Source: Actinomycetes bacterium
Lineage (GTDB): Bacteria > Actinomycetota > Actinomycetes > Actinomycetales > Cellulomonadaceae
Direction of reading: 5' to 3'
Assembly: GCA_021793115.1 (NCBI GenBank)
Contig: JAJYTJ010000008.1
Location: forward strand, 1 to 18,383
DNA: 18,383 nt
Below are positions 1 through 8,105 of this stretch, piece after piece. The translations under genes were made by a program, and so were the position numbers. Positions within the stretch are counted from its first letter, which is position 1. Every line of letters begins with the position of its first letter. The notes under the pieces were generated by a model, which was not told the origin of the DNA, did not search any database, and saw only the letters and a list, made by a program, of their open reading frames with translations.

Positions 1-500
1 TGCTCCGGCTGGGGTACCTGGCGCTGCTGTGGGTGCTCGTGCTGTCGGCGATCTCGGTGCTGCGTCGCGACCTGTACGGGACCCGGATCTCCGACCGGCG
101 GCGCGCCGCCCGCCAGGCGCCCGCCCCCGCCCCGCCCGCGGCCGCTCCGGGCTCCGCGGCGGCCCCCGCCGGCCGCACCCCGCGCCGCACGCGTGGCGGC
201 TCGTCGTCGTCCCCCACGCGGCTGGTGGTGACCGAGGGCCCGCTGCGCGGCACGATCATCCCCCTCGGCACGTCGAGCGTCCTCGTCGGCCGCTCCCCGA
301 GCTGCACCCTCGTGCTCGACGACGACTACTCGTCCTCCCGGCACGCGCGGCTCTTCCCGCAGGCCGACGGCTGGTACGTCGAGGACCTCGGGTCGACCAA
401 CGGCACGTTCGTCGGCGAGCACCGGATCGAGGCGCCGACGCTCCTGCCCACCGGCACCCCGGTGCGCGTGGGCCGCAGCGTCCTCGAGCTGCAGAGGTAG
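1..500 (+). CDS. fhaB: FHA-domain phosphothreonine-binding protein FhaB/FipA (5' end outside window)
   Basis: Only the last 165 codons are present; the open frame starts at base 3 and runs off the left edge. The visible N-terminus is a membrane helix (residues LGYLALLWVLVLSA) followed by a basic stretch (RRDLYGTR) and an Ala/Pro-rich linker. The C-terminal third is a forkhead-associated domain with the phosphothreonine-reading signature: GRSPSC, SSSRHARL and GSTNGTFVG. FHA domains bind phosphothreonine peptides. In mycobacteria FhaB (FipA) is a PknA/PknB substrate acting at the division site. The stop is followed after 3 nt by pstP, so the two are surely cotranscribed. A larger FhaA-like gene normally lies upstream and would be outside the window. 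The family is near certain; the division role is inferred from mycobacterial homologues. Confidence 0.93.
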   Translation, partial: LRLGYLALLWVLVLSAISVLRRDLYGTRISDRRRAARQAPAPAPPAAAPGSAAAPAGRTPRRTRGGSSSSPTRLVVTEGPLRGTIIPLGTSSVLVGRSPSCTLVLDDDYSSSRHARLFPQADGWYVEDLGSTNGTFVGEHRIEAPTLLPTGTPVRVGRSVLELQR

Positions 501-503
501 CCC

Positions 504-1853
504 GTGAACGTCGGTCTCCGGTACGCCGTCCGGTCGGACGTGGGCCTGGTGCGCGCCAACAACCAGGACTCGGCCTACGCGGGCCCCCACCTGCTCATGG
601 TGGCGGACGGCATGGGCGGCCACGCGGGCGGCGACGTCGCCTCCTCGCTCGCGATCGCGGCGTTCGCGCCGTTGGACGACGAGGCGCACGGGCCCGACGA
701 CGCGCTCGCCGAGCTGGAGCGCGCCACCATGGCCGCGCGCGACGAGATGATCCGCCGCACCGAGGCCGAGCCGGACCTCGCCGGCATGGGCACCACCGTC
801 ACGGCGATCCTGCGGGCGGGCAACAAGCTCGCGATGGCCCACCTCGGCGACTCGCGCGGCTACCTGCTGCGCGACGGCGAGCTCACGCAGGTCACCGTGG
901 ACCACACGTTCGTCCAGCACCTGGTCGACACCGGCCGCATCAAGCCGGAGGAGGCCGAGCACCACCCGCAGCGCTCGGTCGTCATGCGCGTGCTGGGCGA
1001 CTTCGACGTGGACGTCACGCCGGACCTGTCGGTGCGCGAGGCCCGGCCCGGCGACCGCTGGCTGCTGTGCTCCGACGGGCTGTCGGGCTTCGTCTCGCAC
1101 GACACGATCGCGCAGACGCTGCGCGACGTGGGCGACGCCGACGCGTGCGCGGAGCGCCTGGTGCAGCTCGCGCTGCGCGGCGGCGGCGGCGACAACGTCA
1201 CGGTGATCGTGGCCGACGTGGTCGACCTCGACGACGTGCCCGACGGCACCGCGCCGTCCACGGCCGTCAGCGTCGTCGGCGCCGCAGCCATCTCGCGGCA
1301 CCGGCCCTCGGTGGCCGAGGACGGGCCCGCCGCCCGCGCCGCGAACCTGCTGCGCAAGCCCGCCGAGGACGGCGCCGACCCGGCCGCCGACGAGGAGCCG
1401 GAGGCCGTCACGGGCGCCCGGCCGCGCACGCTGCTCGTCGTCTGGGGGGCCGCGCTCGTCGTCGTCGTGCTGCTGCTGGCCGGCGGCTACGCGTGGACGC
1501 AGAGCCAGTACTACGTCGGGGCGTCCGACGGCAAGGTCGCCGTGTTCCGGGGGCTGCCGTCCTCGATCGGCCCGTTCGACCTGTCCCGCGTGGTGCAGAC
1601 GAGCGACGTGTCCCTCGCCGAGCTGCCGAGCTACCTGCGCGACCGCGTGGTGGCGGCGATCCACGCCGACTCGCTGGACGCGGCCCGCACGCAGGTGTCC
1701 CAGCTGGCGGGCGAGACCGCGGCCGTGCCCACCCCCGTGCCCACGTTCTCCGCAGGGCCGCTGCCCACGTTCACGCTGGGCCCCGAACCCACACCGAGCA
1801 TCGTCCCCACCACCGCACCGTCCCCGGGCTCCACCGGCGGGAGCGGCGGCTGA
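504..1853 (+). CDS. pstP: PP2C-family Ser/Thr protein phosphatase PstP
   Basis: The product has 449 residues. A PP2C catalytic domain (about 5-240) carries the metal-binding motifs RANNQD (D22), VADGMGGH (D35), GDSRGY, SDGLSGF (D191) and GGGGDNVTV (D230, N231). A disordered linker follows, then one membrane helix (about 309-332) and a roughly 115-residue outer segment ending in Pro/Thr/Ser-rich sequence. The enzyme removes phosphate from PknA/PknB and their targets and sits with its catalytic domain in the cytoplasm. The start is the GTG at 504, preceded by AGAGGT (493-498). The ATG of rodA overlaps its stop (TGATG). Family and orthology are very secure from motifs plus gene order. Confidence 0.97.
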   Translation: MNVGLRYAVRSDVGLVRANNQDSAYAGPHLLMVADGMGGHAGGDVASSLAIAAFAPLDDEAHGPDDALAELERATMAARDEMIRRTEAEPDLAGMGTTVTAILRAGNKLAMAHLGDSRGYLLRDGELTQVTVDHTFVQHLVDTGRIKPEEAEHHPQRSVVMRVLGDFDVDVTPDLSVREARPGDRWLLCSDGLSGFVSHDTIAQTLRDVGDADACAERLVQLALRGGGGDNVTVIVADVVDLDDVPDGTAPSTAVSVVGAAAISRHRPSVAEDGPAARAANLLRKPAEDGADPAADEEPEAVTGARPRTLLVVWGAALVVVVLLLAGGYAWTQSQYYVGASDGKVAVFRGLPSSIGPFDLSRVVQTSDVSLAELPSYLRDRVVAAIHADSLDAARTQVSQLAGETAAVPTPVPTFSAGPLPTFTLGPEPTPSIVPTTAPSPGSTGGSGG

Positions 1854-3292
1854 TGGCCACCGTCCAGCCCGTGCGGGTGCGACCGGGCCGCGGCGTCGAG
1901 CTCGGCCTCCTCCTCCTGGCACTGGCCGTCGGGTGGGCCGCGTACGCCCTCGTCGGGCTGGGCACCGCGAACCGGGTCCCCGCCAACGCGCTCTGGTACG
2001 GCCTCGGCATGGCCGGGATGGCGCTCGGCATGCACCTGGTGCTGCGGTGGCGCGCGCCCTACGCGGACCCGGTGATCCTGCCCATCGCCGTGGCGCTCAA
2101 CGGCGTCGGGCTCGCGATGATCTACCGGATCGACGTCGCCGAGCACACCGACTTCGCGGGCAAGCAGCTCGTGTGGACGGCGCTGTCGCTCGCGCTGGCC
2201 GCCGGCGTCCTCGTCCTGCTGCGCGACCACCGCACGCTGCGCCGCTACACGTACACGGCCATGGTGGTGGCCCTCCTGCTGCTCGTCTCGCCGCTGGTGC
2301 CCGGCGTCGGCCGCGACGTCAACGGCGCGCGCATCTGGATCCGCGTCGCCGGTGTGGGGCTGCAGCCCGCCGAGCTGGCGAAGCTCGCGCTGGCGGTGTT
2401 CTTCGCCGGCTACCTCGTCACCAACCGCGACACCCTGACGCTCGCGGGCCCGCGCGTGCTCGGCATGCAGCTGCCCCGCCTGCGCGACCTGGGACCCATC
2501 GTCGTCGTGTGGGGCACCAGCCTCGCGGTGCTCGTGCTGCAGAGCGACCTGGGCACGTCGCTGCTGCTGTTCGGCCTGTTCGTCGCGATGCTCTACCTGG
2601 CCACGGAACGCGTGAGCTGGGTGGTCATCGGCGGCGTCCTCTTCCTCCTGGGCGGGTGGGCGGCCGCGGTGGCGTTCCCCCACGTCGGGGCGCGGTTCGT
2701 CATCTGGCTGCACGCGCTGGACCCGGCGGTCTACAACAAGGCCGGCGGGTCGTGGCAGCTGGTGCAGGGGCTGTTCGGGCTGGCGAACGGCGGCCTGTTC
2801 GGCACCGGGTGGGGGCGGGGCCGGCCGGACATCGTGACGTTCGCGCAGTCCGACTTCATCGTCACCTCGCTCGGCGAGGAGCTGGGGCTCACGGGCCTCG
2901 TCGCCCTCCTGCTGCTCTACGCCGTGCTCACCGAGCGCGGCCTGCGCACGGCCATCGGCGTGCGGGACGGCTTCGGCAAGCTGCTCGCCGGCGGCCTGGC
3001 GTTCGCCGTAGCGCTGCAGGTGTTCGTCGTGGTCGGCGGCGTGACGCGGATCATCCCCCTGACGGGCCTCACCACGCCGTTCCTGGCGTACGGCGGCTCG
3101 TCGCTGCTGGCCAACTGGGTGATCGTCGCGCTGCTGCTGCGCGTGTCCGACGACGCCCGCCGGCCCGCGCCCGCGGTGGCGCCGCCCAGCGGCCCGACGC
3201 CCGTGGTCCCGGGCCCCGACGACGCGGCCGACGACGCCACCCCGGCGGGCGACGACCAGCCGACCGAGCGCATCACGGGCGGCCGCCCGTGA
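1853..3292 (+). CDS. rodA: SEDS-family peptidoglycan glycosyltransferase RodA/FtsW
   Basis: A polytopic membrane protein of 479 residues with about ten hydrophobic helices. SEDS landmarks are present in order: NGARIWIRV followed by LQPAELAKLALAVFFAGY, LQSDLGTSLLLFG, the large outer loop with GLFGTGWGRG, AQSDFIVTSLGEELGL, and TPFLAYGGSSLLANW. The Asp of AQSDF (D334) corresponds to the conserved SEDS aspartate needed for glycan polymerisation. A charged, disordered tail (about 435-479) ends in TERITGGRP. It polymerises lipid II with its partner PbpA, encoded immediately downstream (GTGA overlap at 3289-3292). The start ATG at 1853 overlaps the pstP stop by one base, with GGGAG about 9 nt upstream. 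RodA is preferred over FtsW because of the fhaB-pstP-rodA-pbpA-pknA-pknB order. Confidence 0.96.
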   Translation: MATVQPVRVRPGRGVELGLLLLALAVGWAAYALVGLGTANRVPANALWYGLGMAGMALGMHLVLRWRAPYADPVILPIAVALNGVGLAMIYRIDVAEHTDFAGKQLVWTALSLALAAGVLVLLRDHRTLRRYTYTAMVVALLLLVSPLVPGVGRDVNGARIWIRVAGVGLQPAELAKLALAVFFAGYLVTNRDTLTLAGPRVLGMQLPRLRDLGPIVVVWGTSLAVLVLQSDLGTSLLLFGLFVAMLYLATERVSWVVIGGVLFLLGGWAAAVAFPHVGARFVIWLHALDPAVYNKAGGSWQLVQGLFGLANGGLFGTGWGRGRPDIVTFAQSDFIVTSLGEELGLTGLVALLLLYAVLTERGLRTAIGVRDGFGKLLAGGLAFAVALQVFVVVGGVTRIIPLTGLTTPFLAYGGSSLLANWVIVALLLRVSDDARRPAPAVAPPSGPTPVVPGPDDAADDATPAGDDQPTERITGGRP

Positions 3293-4740
3293 ACACGCCG
3301 CTGCGCCGCCTGGCGACCATGGTGCTCGTGATGTTCCTCGTCCTCGTGGGCGGGGTCACCTCGGTGCAGGTGTTCCAGGCGCAGAGCCTCAACAACGACC
3401 CGCGCAACGCCCGCACGCTGTACCGCGAGTTCGGCTCGGCCCGCGGGCCCATCGTGGCCGGCGGAGTGGCGATCGCCCAGAGCGTGCCCGTGGACGACCC
3501 GTTCCACTACCAGCGCCAGTACGCCAACGGCCCCGAGTACTCGGCGGTGACGGGCTTCTACTCCGTGGTCAACGGGCGCAGCCAGCTCGAGGACGCCGAG
3601 AACGACAACCTCACCGGCCGCAGCGACCAGCTGTTCTTCAGCCGCGTGCGCGACCTGCTCACCGGCCGCACCGCCGAGGGCGCGGCGGTGGAGACGACGA
3701 TCATCCCGGCGGCTCAGGACGCGGCCTGGAAGGCGCTCGGCAACCAGCAGGGCGCCGTGGTGGCGATCGAGCCGTCCACCGGCAAGATCCTCGCGCTGGT
3801 CTCCACCCCCGGGTTCGACCCCAACGCGCTGGCGAGCCACAACAGCGTCACCGCGGGCAACGCGTACAACCAGCTCGTCAAGGCGCCGGGCAACCCGCTG
3901 CGGTCCAACGCGACCCAGGAGCGCTTCGCGCCCGGCTCCACGTTCAAGCTCGTCACGGCCGCTGCGGCGCTGGCCTCCGGGAAGTACACGCCGGACACGC
4001 AGCTGACGTCCCCCCGGGTGCTGTCGCTGCCGGGGTCCACGGCGACGATCAGCAACTACGGCGGCGAGAGCTGCGGCGGGGCCACGGTGAGCATGACCGT
4101 GGCGCTGGAGATCTCGTGCGACACCGCGTTCGCGCAGCTCGGCATGGACGTGGGCGACCAGGCGATCGCCGACCAGGCGAAGGCCTTCGGCTTCGGCGAC
4201 TCGTCGCTGACCATCCCCATGAGCGTCGTGCCCTCGGTGTTCCCCACCGGGCTCGACCAGTCGGAGACGGCGCAGTCCGCGATCGGCCAGCTCAACGTCC
4301 AGGCGTCGCCGCTGCAGATGGCCATGGTGGCGGCCGGCATCGCCAACGGCGGGGTCGTCATGCGGCCCTACCTGGTGCAGACCGTGCGGGCGGCCGACCT
4401 GTCGGTGGTCTCGGACACGAAGCCGCAGCAGTACTCCACGGCGATGACGCCGGCCAACGCCGCCGCGCTGCGGGACATGATGATCACCGTCGTGCAGCAC
4501 GGCACCGGGACCGCGGCACAGATCCCCGGCGTCACGGTCGCCGGCAAGACGGGCACGGCCCAGACGGCGGTGAACCAGGCGCCGCACGCCTGGTTCACCG
4601 CGTTCGCGCCGGCGCAGGCGCCACGCGTGGCCGTGGCGGTGCTCGTCGAGCACGGTGGCTCGATGGGCAACAACGCGACCGGCGGCGCGGTGGCGGCCCC
4701 CATCGCCAAGGCGGTCATCGAGGCGGTGCTGGGCCAGTGA
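3289..4740 (+). CDS. pbpA: Penicillin-binding protein PbpA (transpeptidase)
   Basis: A 483-residue protein with a short basic N-terminus (NTPLRRLA), one membrane anchor (about 9-30), the family N-terminal motif RTLYREFGSARGPI, and a C-terminal penicillin-binding transpeptidase domain (about 150-480). Catalytic motifs are GSTFK (S217 nucleophile, K220), ISCDTAF at the SxN position (S276, D278 instead of Asn) and GKTGTA (K420-G422). It crosslinks stem peptides outside the membrane as the partner of RodA. Mycobacterial PbpA (about 490 residues) is of matching length and is linked to division. The GTG start at 3289 overlaps the rodA stop, and the stop overlaps the GTG of pknA, so expression is coupled on both sides. 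Confidence 0.95.
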   Translation: MNTPLRRLATMVLVMFLVLVGGVTSVQVFQAQSLNNDPRNARTLYREFGSARGPIVAGGVAIAQSVPVDDPFHYQRQYANGPEYSAVTGFYSVVNGRSQLEDAENDNLTGRSDQLFFSRVRDLLTGRTAEGAAVETTIIPAAQDAAWKALGNQQGAVVAIEPSTGKILALVSTPGFDPNALASHNSVTAGNAYNQLVKAPGNPLRSNATQERFAPGSTFKLVTAAAALASGKYTPDTQLTSPRVLSLPGSTATISNYGGESCGGATVSMTVALEISCDTAFAQLGMDVGDQAIADQAKAFGFGDSSLTIPMSVVPSVFPTGLDQSETAQSAIGQLNVQASPLQMAMVAAGIANGGVVMRPYLVQTVRAADLSVVSDTKPQQYSTAMTPANAAALRDMMITVVQHGTGTAAQIPGVTVAGKTGTAQTAVNQAPHAWFTAFAPAQAPRVAVAVLVEHGGSMGNNATGGAVAAPIAKAVIEAVLGQ

Positions 4741-6008
4741 TCACGGGACCGGGCGCAGCGCTGGGCAACCGCTACCGGCTGGAGCGGCGCATCGCCGTGG
4801 GCGGCATGGGCGAGGTGTGGCAGGCGTACGACGAGTCGCTGACGCGGCCCGTGGCCGTCAAGGTGCTGCGCGACGAGTACGCGGGCGACTCCGGCTTCCT
4901 CAACCGGTTCCGCACCGAGGCGCGCAACTCGGCGGCGCTGTCCCACCCCAACATCGCCACACTGCTGGACTACGGCGAGCAGGGCGGCTCGGCCTACCTC
5001 GTCATGGAGCTCGTCGTCGGCGAACCCCTGTCCGACGTGCTGGAACGCACGCCAGTGCTGTCGGCGTCGCACCTCATCCCCGTGCTCGCGCAGACCGCGC
5101 GCGGGCTGGCGTGCGCGCACGAGGCGGGCGTGGTGCACCGCGACGTCAAGCCGGGCAACATCCTCATCGCCCGCGGCGGCCGCGTGAAGATCACGGACTT
5201 CGGGGTCTCCCGGTCCGCCGGCCAGCCGACCATGACCGCCAGCGGCATGGTCATGGGCACCGCGCAGTACCTCTCACCGGAGCAGGCGGTGGGTAGGCCG
5301 GCGACGCCGCTGTCCGACCTCTACTCGCTCGGCGTCGTCGCCTACGAGGCGCTCGTCGGGCACCGCCCGTTCACCGGTCCCACGGCGGTGGACATCGCGG
5401 TGGCCCACGTCAACGACCCGGTGCCGCCGCTGCCCCCGTCCGTCGACCGGCCCCTCGGCGCCCTCGTCATGCGGCTGCTGGACAAGGACCCGGCGCGCCG
5501 CCCGCAGTCGGCCGACGAGCTCGCCGAGCTGTTCGACCGGCTCGTGGCGCGCACGCCGCCCGAGGGCGTGCCCGTGGTGGTGAGCGCCCCGACGCCCGTG
5601 CCGGCCGGCACGCCCGCCCCGGTCCCGGCTCCGGCCCCGTTCCCGGCCGCCGCCCCGGCTCCGGTGGCCCCGGCCCAGCCGGCGCCGACGAGCGAGCCGC
5701 CCCGCCCGGCCGTCCCGCCGTCCTACCCGCCGGCCCCGCCGGTGCGCCCACCGATGCCGCGCGGCACCACGGCCCGCCACGGCGTGGCCCCCCGGCCCGC
5801 GACGCCGGAGAGCGTCGGCCGGCAGCTCGGCCGGTGGCGCTGGCCGGTGGTCCTGGTCGCGCTGCTGGTGCTGCTGCTCCTCGGCGCCCTGGCCGCCAGC
5901 CGCCTCACCGGCGCCTGGCCCTCCGCGACGCCCCAGCAGCATCTCGCCGCAGGTCAGGAGCTGCGAGTCCGGATCGTGACCGACGAGCGGGAACGGTGGA
6001 TGGAATGA
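4737..6008 (+). CDS. pknA: Ser/Thr protein kinase PknA
   Basis: The product has 423 residues. A Hanks-type kinase domain (about 12-270) shows the glycine loop VGGMGEV, AVKVL (K42), HRDVKPGN (D136, N141), TDFGVSRS (D154) and the activation-loop end GTAQYLSPEQA. A long Pro/Ala-rich linker (about 275-350) leads to one membrane helix (about 364-386). The outer tail is only about 35 residues, with no sensor domain, as usual for PknA. It phosphorylates division and wall-synthesis proteins and FHA proteins. The GTG at 4737 overlaps the pbpA stop (GTGA). The last 25 or so codons have more A/T-ending codons than the rest of the gene, so the tail may be weakly constrained or hold signals for pknB. Confidence 0.95.
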   Translation: MITGPGAALGNRYRLERRIAVGGMGEVWQAYDESLTRPVAVKVLRDEYAGDSGFLNRFRTEARNSAALSHPNIATLLDYGEQGGSAYLVMELVVGEPLSDVLERTPVLSASHLIPVLAQTARGLACAHEAGVVHRDVKPGNILIARGGRVKITDFGVSRSAGQPTMTASGMVMGTAQYLSPEQAVGRPATPLSDLYSLGVVAYEALVGHRPFTGPTAVDIAVAHVNDPVPPLPPSVDRPLGALVMRLLDKDPARRPQSADELAELFDRLVARTPPEGVPVVVSAPTPVPAGTPAPVPAPAPFPAAAPAPVAPAQPAPTSEPPRPAVPPSYPPAPPVRPPMPRGTTARHGVAPRPATPESVGRQLGRWRWPVVLVALLVLLLLGALAASRLTGAWPSATPQQHLAAGQELRVRIVTDERERWME

Positions 6009-6047
6009 TCGGGCAGGATGACGGGCGGTATACGCCCGGCGACGAAC

Positions 6048-6053
6048 GAGAGG
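6048..6053 (+). promoter_or_regulatory. Ribosome binding site deciding the pknB start
   Basis: GAGAGG sits 8 nt before the GTG at 6062. This supports that start over the in-frame ATG at 6005, whose upstream GGTGGA lies too close (3 nt). Codons between 6005 and 6061 include several A/T-ending ones (GAT, TAT, GAA, CGA, GCA), unlike flanking coding sequence. That makes 6009-6061 look like a short leader rather than coding DNA. Confidence 0.55.
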
Positions 6054-6061
6054 CACCGCAC

Positions 6062-8074
6062 GTGGTGGACGAAGGATCGCGCATCCTCGCCGGTCGGTAC
6101 GAGGTCGGCGAGCTCATCGGCCGCGGTGGCATGGCTGAGGTGCACATCGGCTACGACCGTCGCCTCGGGCGCACCGTCGCCATCAAGATCCTCCGCTCCG
6201 ACCTGGCGCGCGACCCGTCGTTCCAGAACCGGTTCCGGCGCGAGGCGCAGTCGGCCGCCGCCCTCAACCACCCGGCCATCGTCGCGGTGTACGACACGGG
6301 CGAGGACGTCATCACCGAGCCCACCGGTGTCGCCGCGCACGTGCCGTTCATCGTCATGGAGTACATCGAGGGGCACACCGTCCGCGACATCCTCCACGAC
6401 GGCGCGGCGGTGCCCATCGACGAGGCGGTCGAGATCACCGCGGGCGTGCTGTCGGCGCTGGAGTACTCGCACCACGCGGGGATCGTCCACCGCGACATCA
6501 AGCCCGCGAACGTCATGCTCACGCCCGCCGGCGCGGTCAAGGTCATGGACTTCGGCATCGCGCGCGCGGTCGCCGACTCGGCCGCCACCATGACGCAGAC
6601 GCAGGCCGTCATCGGCACCGCGCAGTACCTGTCCCCGGAGCAGGCGCGCGGCGAGCAGGTGGACTCCCGCTCCGACCTGTACTCCACCGGCTGCCTGCTG
6701 TTCGAGCTGCTCACGGGCCGGCCGCCGTTCCTCGGCGACTCGCCGGTCGCCGTGGCCTACCAGCACGTGCGGGAGAACCCGCCCGCGCCGAGCTCCATCG
6801 CCTCGGACGTGCCGGACGCGCTGGACCGCGTGGTGCTCAAGTCGCTCGCCAAGGACCGCGAGGCGCGCTACCAGACGGCCGACGAGTTCCGTGCGGACCT
6901 CGAGGCCGTGCTGCACGGTGCGGCCGTCAACGCCCCGGCCGTCGCCGCGTACGGCGCTGCGCTGGCCACCGTTCCCCTCACCGCGGGCGAGGCCACGCAG
7001 GTGATGGCGCCCGCGACCGGCCAGACCCAGGCCCTCCCACCCGCCGTGGCCGGTGCGCCGTGGGCGGCCACCGGGCTGGCGACGCCGGGCGGCGGCCTGC
7101 CGTACCGGGACGAGCCCGAGGGTGGGCGGCCGTGGGTCATCTGGCTGCTGCTGGCGGTCGCCGTGCTGGCGGTCGGCGCCATCGCGGTGCTGCTGCTCAA
7201 CAACCACGGCCCGGCCCAGCCGACGACGATCCTGGTGCCGGACGTCACCAACATGACGGTCGACCAGGCGACCTCCGCGCTCACCAAGGCGAATCTCAAC
7301 CCGGTGCGCCAGGAGATCCCGAGCGACAGCGTCGCCAAGGACCACGTCGTCAAGACGAACCCGGCGGCGGGGATCCAGGTGAACCCGCACGCCGACGTCA
7401 CGTACTTCGTCTCCACGGGCCCGGCGACCACGCAGGTGCCCGACGTCGTCGGCCAGAACGTCAACCAGGCCGCGAACACGCTCAAGGGCCAGGGCTTCAC
7501 CATCGACCCGACGCAGATCCCGGACAACAACCCGAAGTACCCGCAGGGCGTGGTGACCGCGACCGACCCGCCCGCCGGGACCCCGGGGACCGCGGGCCAG
7601 GCGGTCAAGCTGTCCGTCTCCACCGGCAACGTCCAGCTCGACGACCTGAAGGGGTTGGCGACCGCGGACGCGCTCGCCAAGCTCAACTCGCTCAACCTCG
7701 TCGCCGTGCCGCAGAACCAGGAGACGTCCCAGTACCCGGCCAACACCGTCATCTCGCAGGACCGCACCGGGCTCGTCCCGCAGGGCACCAAGGTGACGAT
7801 CGTCATCGCCATCCCGCCCACCACCGCGGCGGTCCCGGACGTCGCCGGCCTGACGTACGACGAGGCGGTCGCGAAGCTGGCGGCCGCCGGTCTGAACTCG
7901 GTGACGCAGCAGCCCACGGCGTCCGGGCAGTATCCGTCGGGCCAGGTCATGTACACGAGCCCGCCCAAGGGCACCGTGGTCGGCCTCAACCAGACGATCA
8001 CCATCGTGGTCTCGACCGGTCCGGCACCGACACCGACGTCCAGCACCCTCCCGACCGGCGGAGCCGGCGGCTGA
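6062..8074 (+). CDS. pknB: Ser/Thr protein kinase PknB with four PASTA repeats
   Basis: A 670-residue protein. The kinase domain (about 12-275) has GRGGMAEV, VAIKIL (K42), HRDIKPAN (D145, N150), DFGIAR (D163) and activation loop TMTQTQAVIGTAQYL, with the Thr residues normally autophosphorylated. A membrane helix lies at about 358-380. Four PASTA repeats follow (about 388-455, 456-524, 525-588, 589-655), each beginning near a [V/L]xD[V/L] motif; they bind muropeptides or lipid II outside the cell. I chose the GTG at 6062 because GAGAGG (6048-6053) lies 8 nt upstream, the short N-terminus MVDEGSRILAGRYEVG fits the family, and codons 6005-6061 lose the G/C third-position bias. An ATG at 6005 overlapping the pknA stop is in frame and would add 19 residues. 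Confidence 0.95.
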   Translation: MVDEGSRILAGRYEVGELIGRGGMAEVHIGYDRRLGRTVAIKILRSDLARDPSFQNRFRREAQSAAALNHPAIVAVYDTGEDVITEPTGVAAHVPFIVMEYIEGHTVRDILHDGAAVPIDEAVEITAGVLSALEYSHHAGIVHRDIKPANVMLTPAGAVKVMDFGIARAVADSAATMTQTQAVIGTAQYLSPEQARGEQVDSRSDLYSTGCLLFELLTGRPPFLGDSPVAVAYQHVRENPPAPSSIASDVPDALDRVVLKSLAKDREARYQTADEFRADLEAVLHGAAVNAPAVAAYGAALATVPLTAGEATQVMAPATGQTQALPPAVAGAPWAATGLATPGGGLPYRDEPEGGRPWVIWLLLAVAVLAVGAIAVLLLNNHGPAQPTTILVPDVTNMTVDQATSALTKANLNPVRQEIPSDSVAKDHVVKTNPAAGIQVNPHADVTYFVSTGPATTQVPDVVGQNVNQAANTLKGQGFTIDPTQIPDNNPKYPQGVVTATDPPAGTPGTAGQAVKLSVSTGNVQLDDLKGLATADALAKLNSLNLVAVPQNQETSQYPANTVISQDRTGLVPQGTKVTIVIAIPPTTAAVPDVAGLTYDEAVAKLAAAGLNSVTQQPTASGQYPSGQVMYTSPPKGTVVGLNQTITIVVSTGPAPTPTSSTLPTGGAGG

Positions 8075-8105
8075 TGGACTGCCGGGCTACGCCCGCACCA
8101 GCGGG
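8055..8105. terminator. Possible bidirectional terminator between convergent pknB and pabA
   Basis: Only 12 bp separate the two stop codons. One small perfect hairpin lies at the end of pknB (CCGGC-GGA-GCCGG, 8055-8067). Another lies at the end of pabA (CCCGC-ACCA-GCGGG, 8092-8105). Neither has a U-tract, which is common in actinobacteria. Such short GC hairpins also arise by chance in this composition. Confidence 0.25.

Noticed and set aside
29..3292. A 1087-codon + strand open frame covering fhaB, pstP and rodA
   Set aside because: Only the part from 1853 encodes RodA. The rest is an Arg/Ala/Gly-rich shadow of fhaB and pstP in another frame, with no domain.
2917..4653. A 578-codon - strand frame opposite pbpA
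   Set aside because: Composition is Arg/His/Gly-rich shadow with no family similarity, opposite a gene with intact catalytic motifs.
1933..4740. A 935-codon frame joining sequence antiframe to rodA with pbpA
   Set aside because: Its first 450 or so codons are low-complexity shadow of rodA. The real gene starts at GTG 3289, where the PbpA membrane anchor begins.
5600..5760. Tandem-repeat or mobile-element-like Pro/Ala-rich stretch
   Set aside because: It is the low-complexity linker of PknA between kinase domain and membrane helix, usual for this kinase.
6005..6061. 19-residue N-terminal extension of PknB from ATG 6005
   Set aside because: Poor codon bias, poor ribosome-site spacing and an N-terminus longer than the family, against a good ribosome site before GTG 6062.
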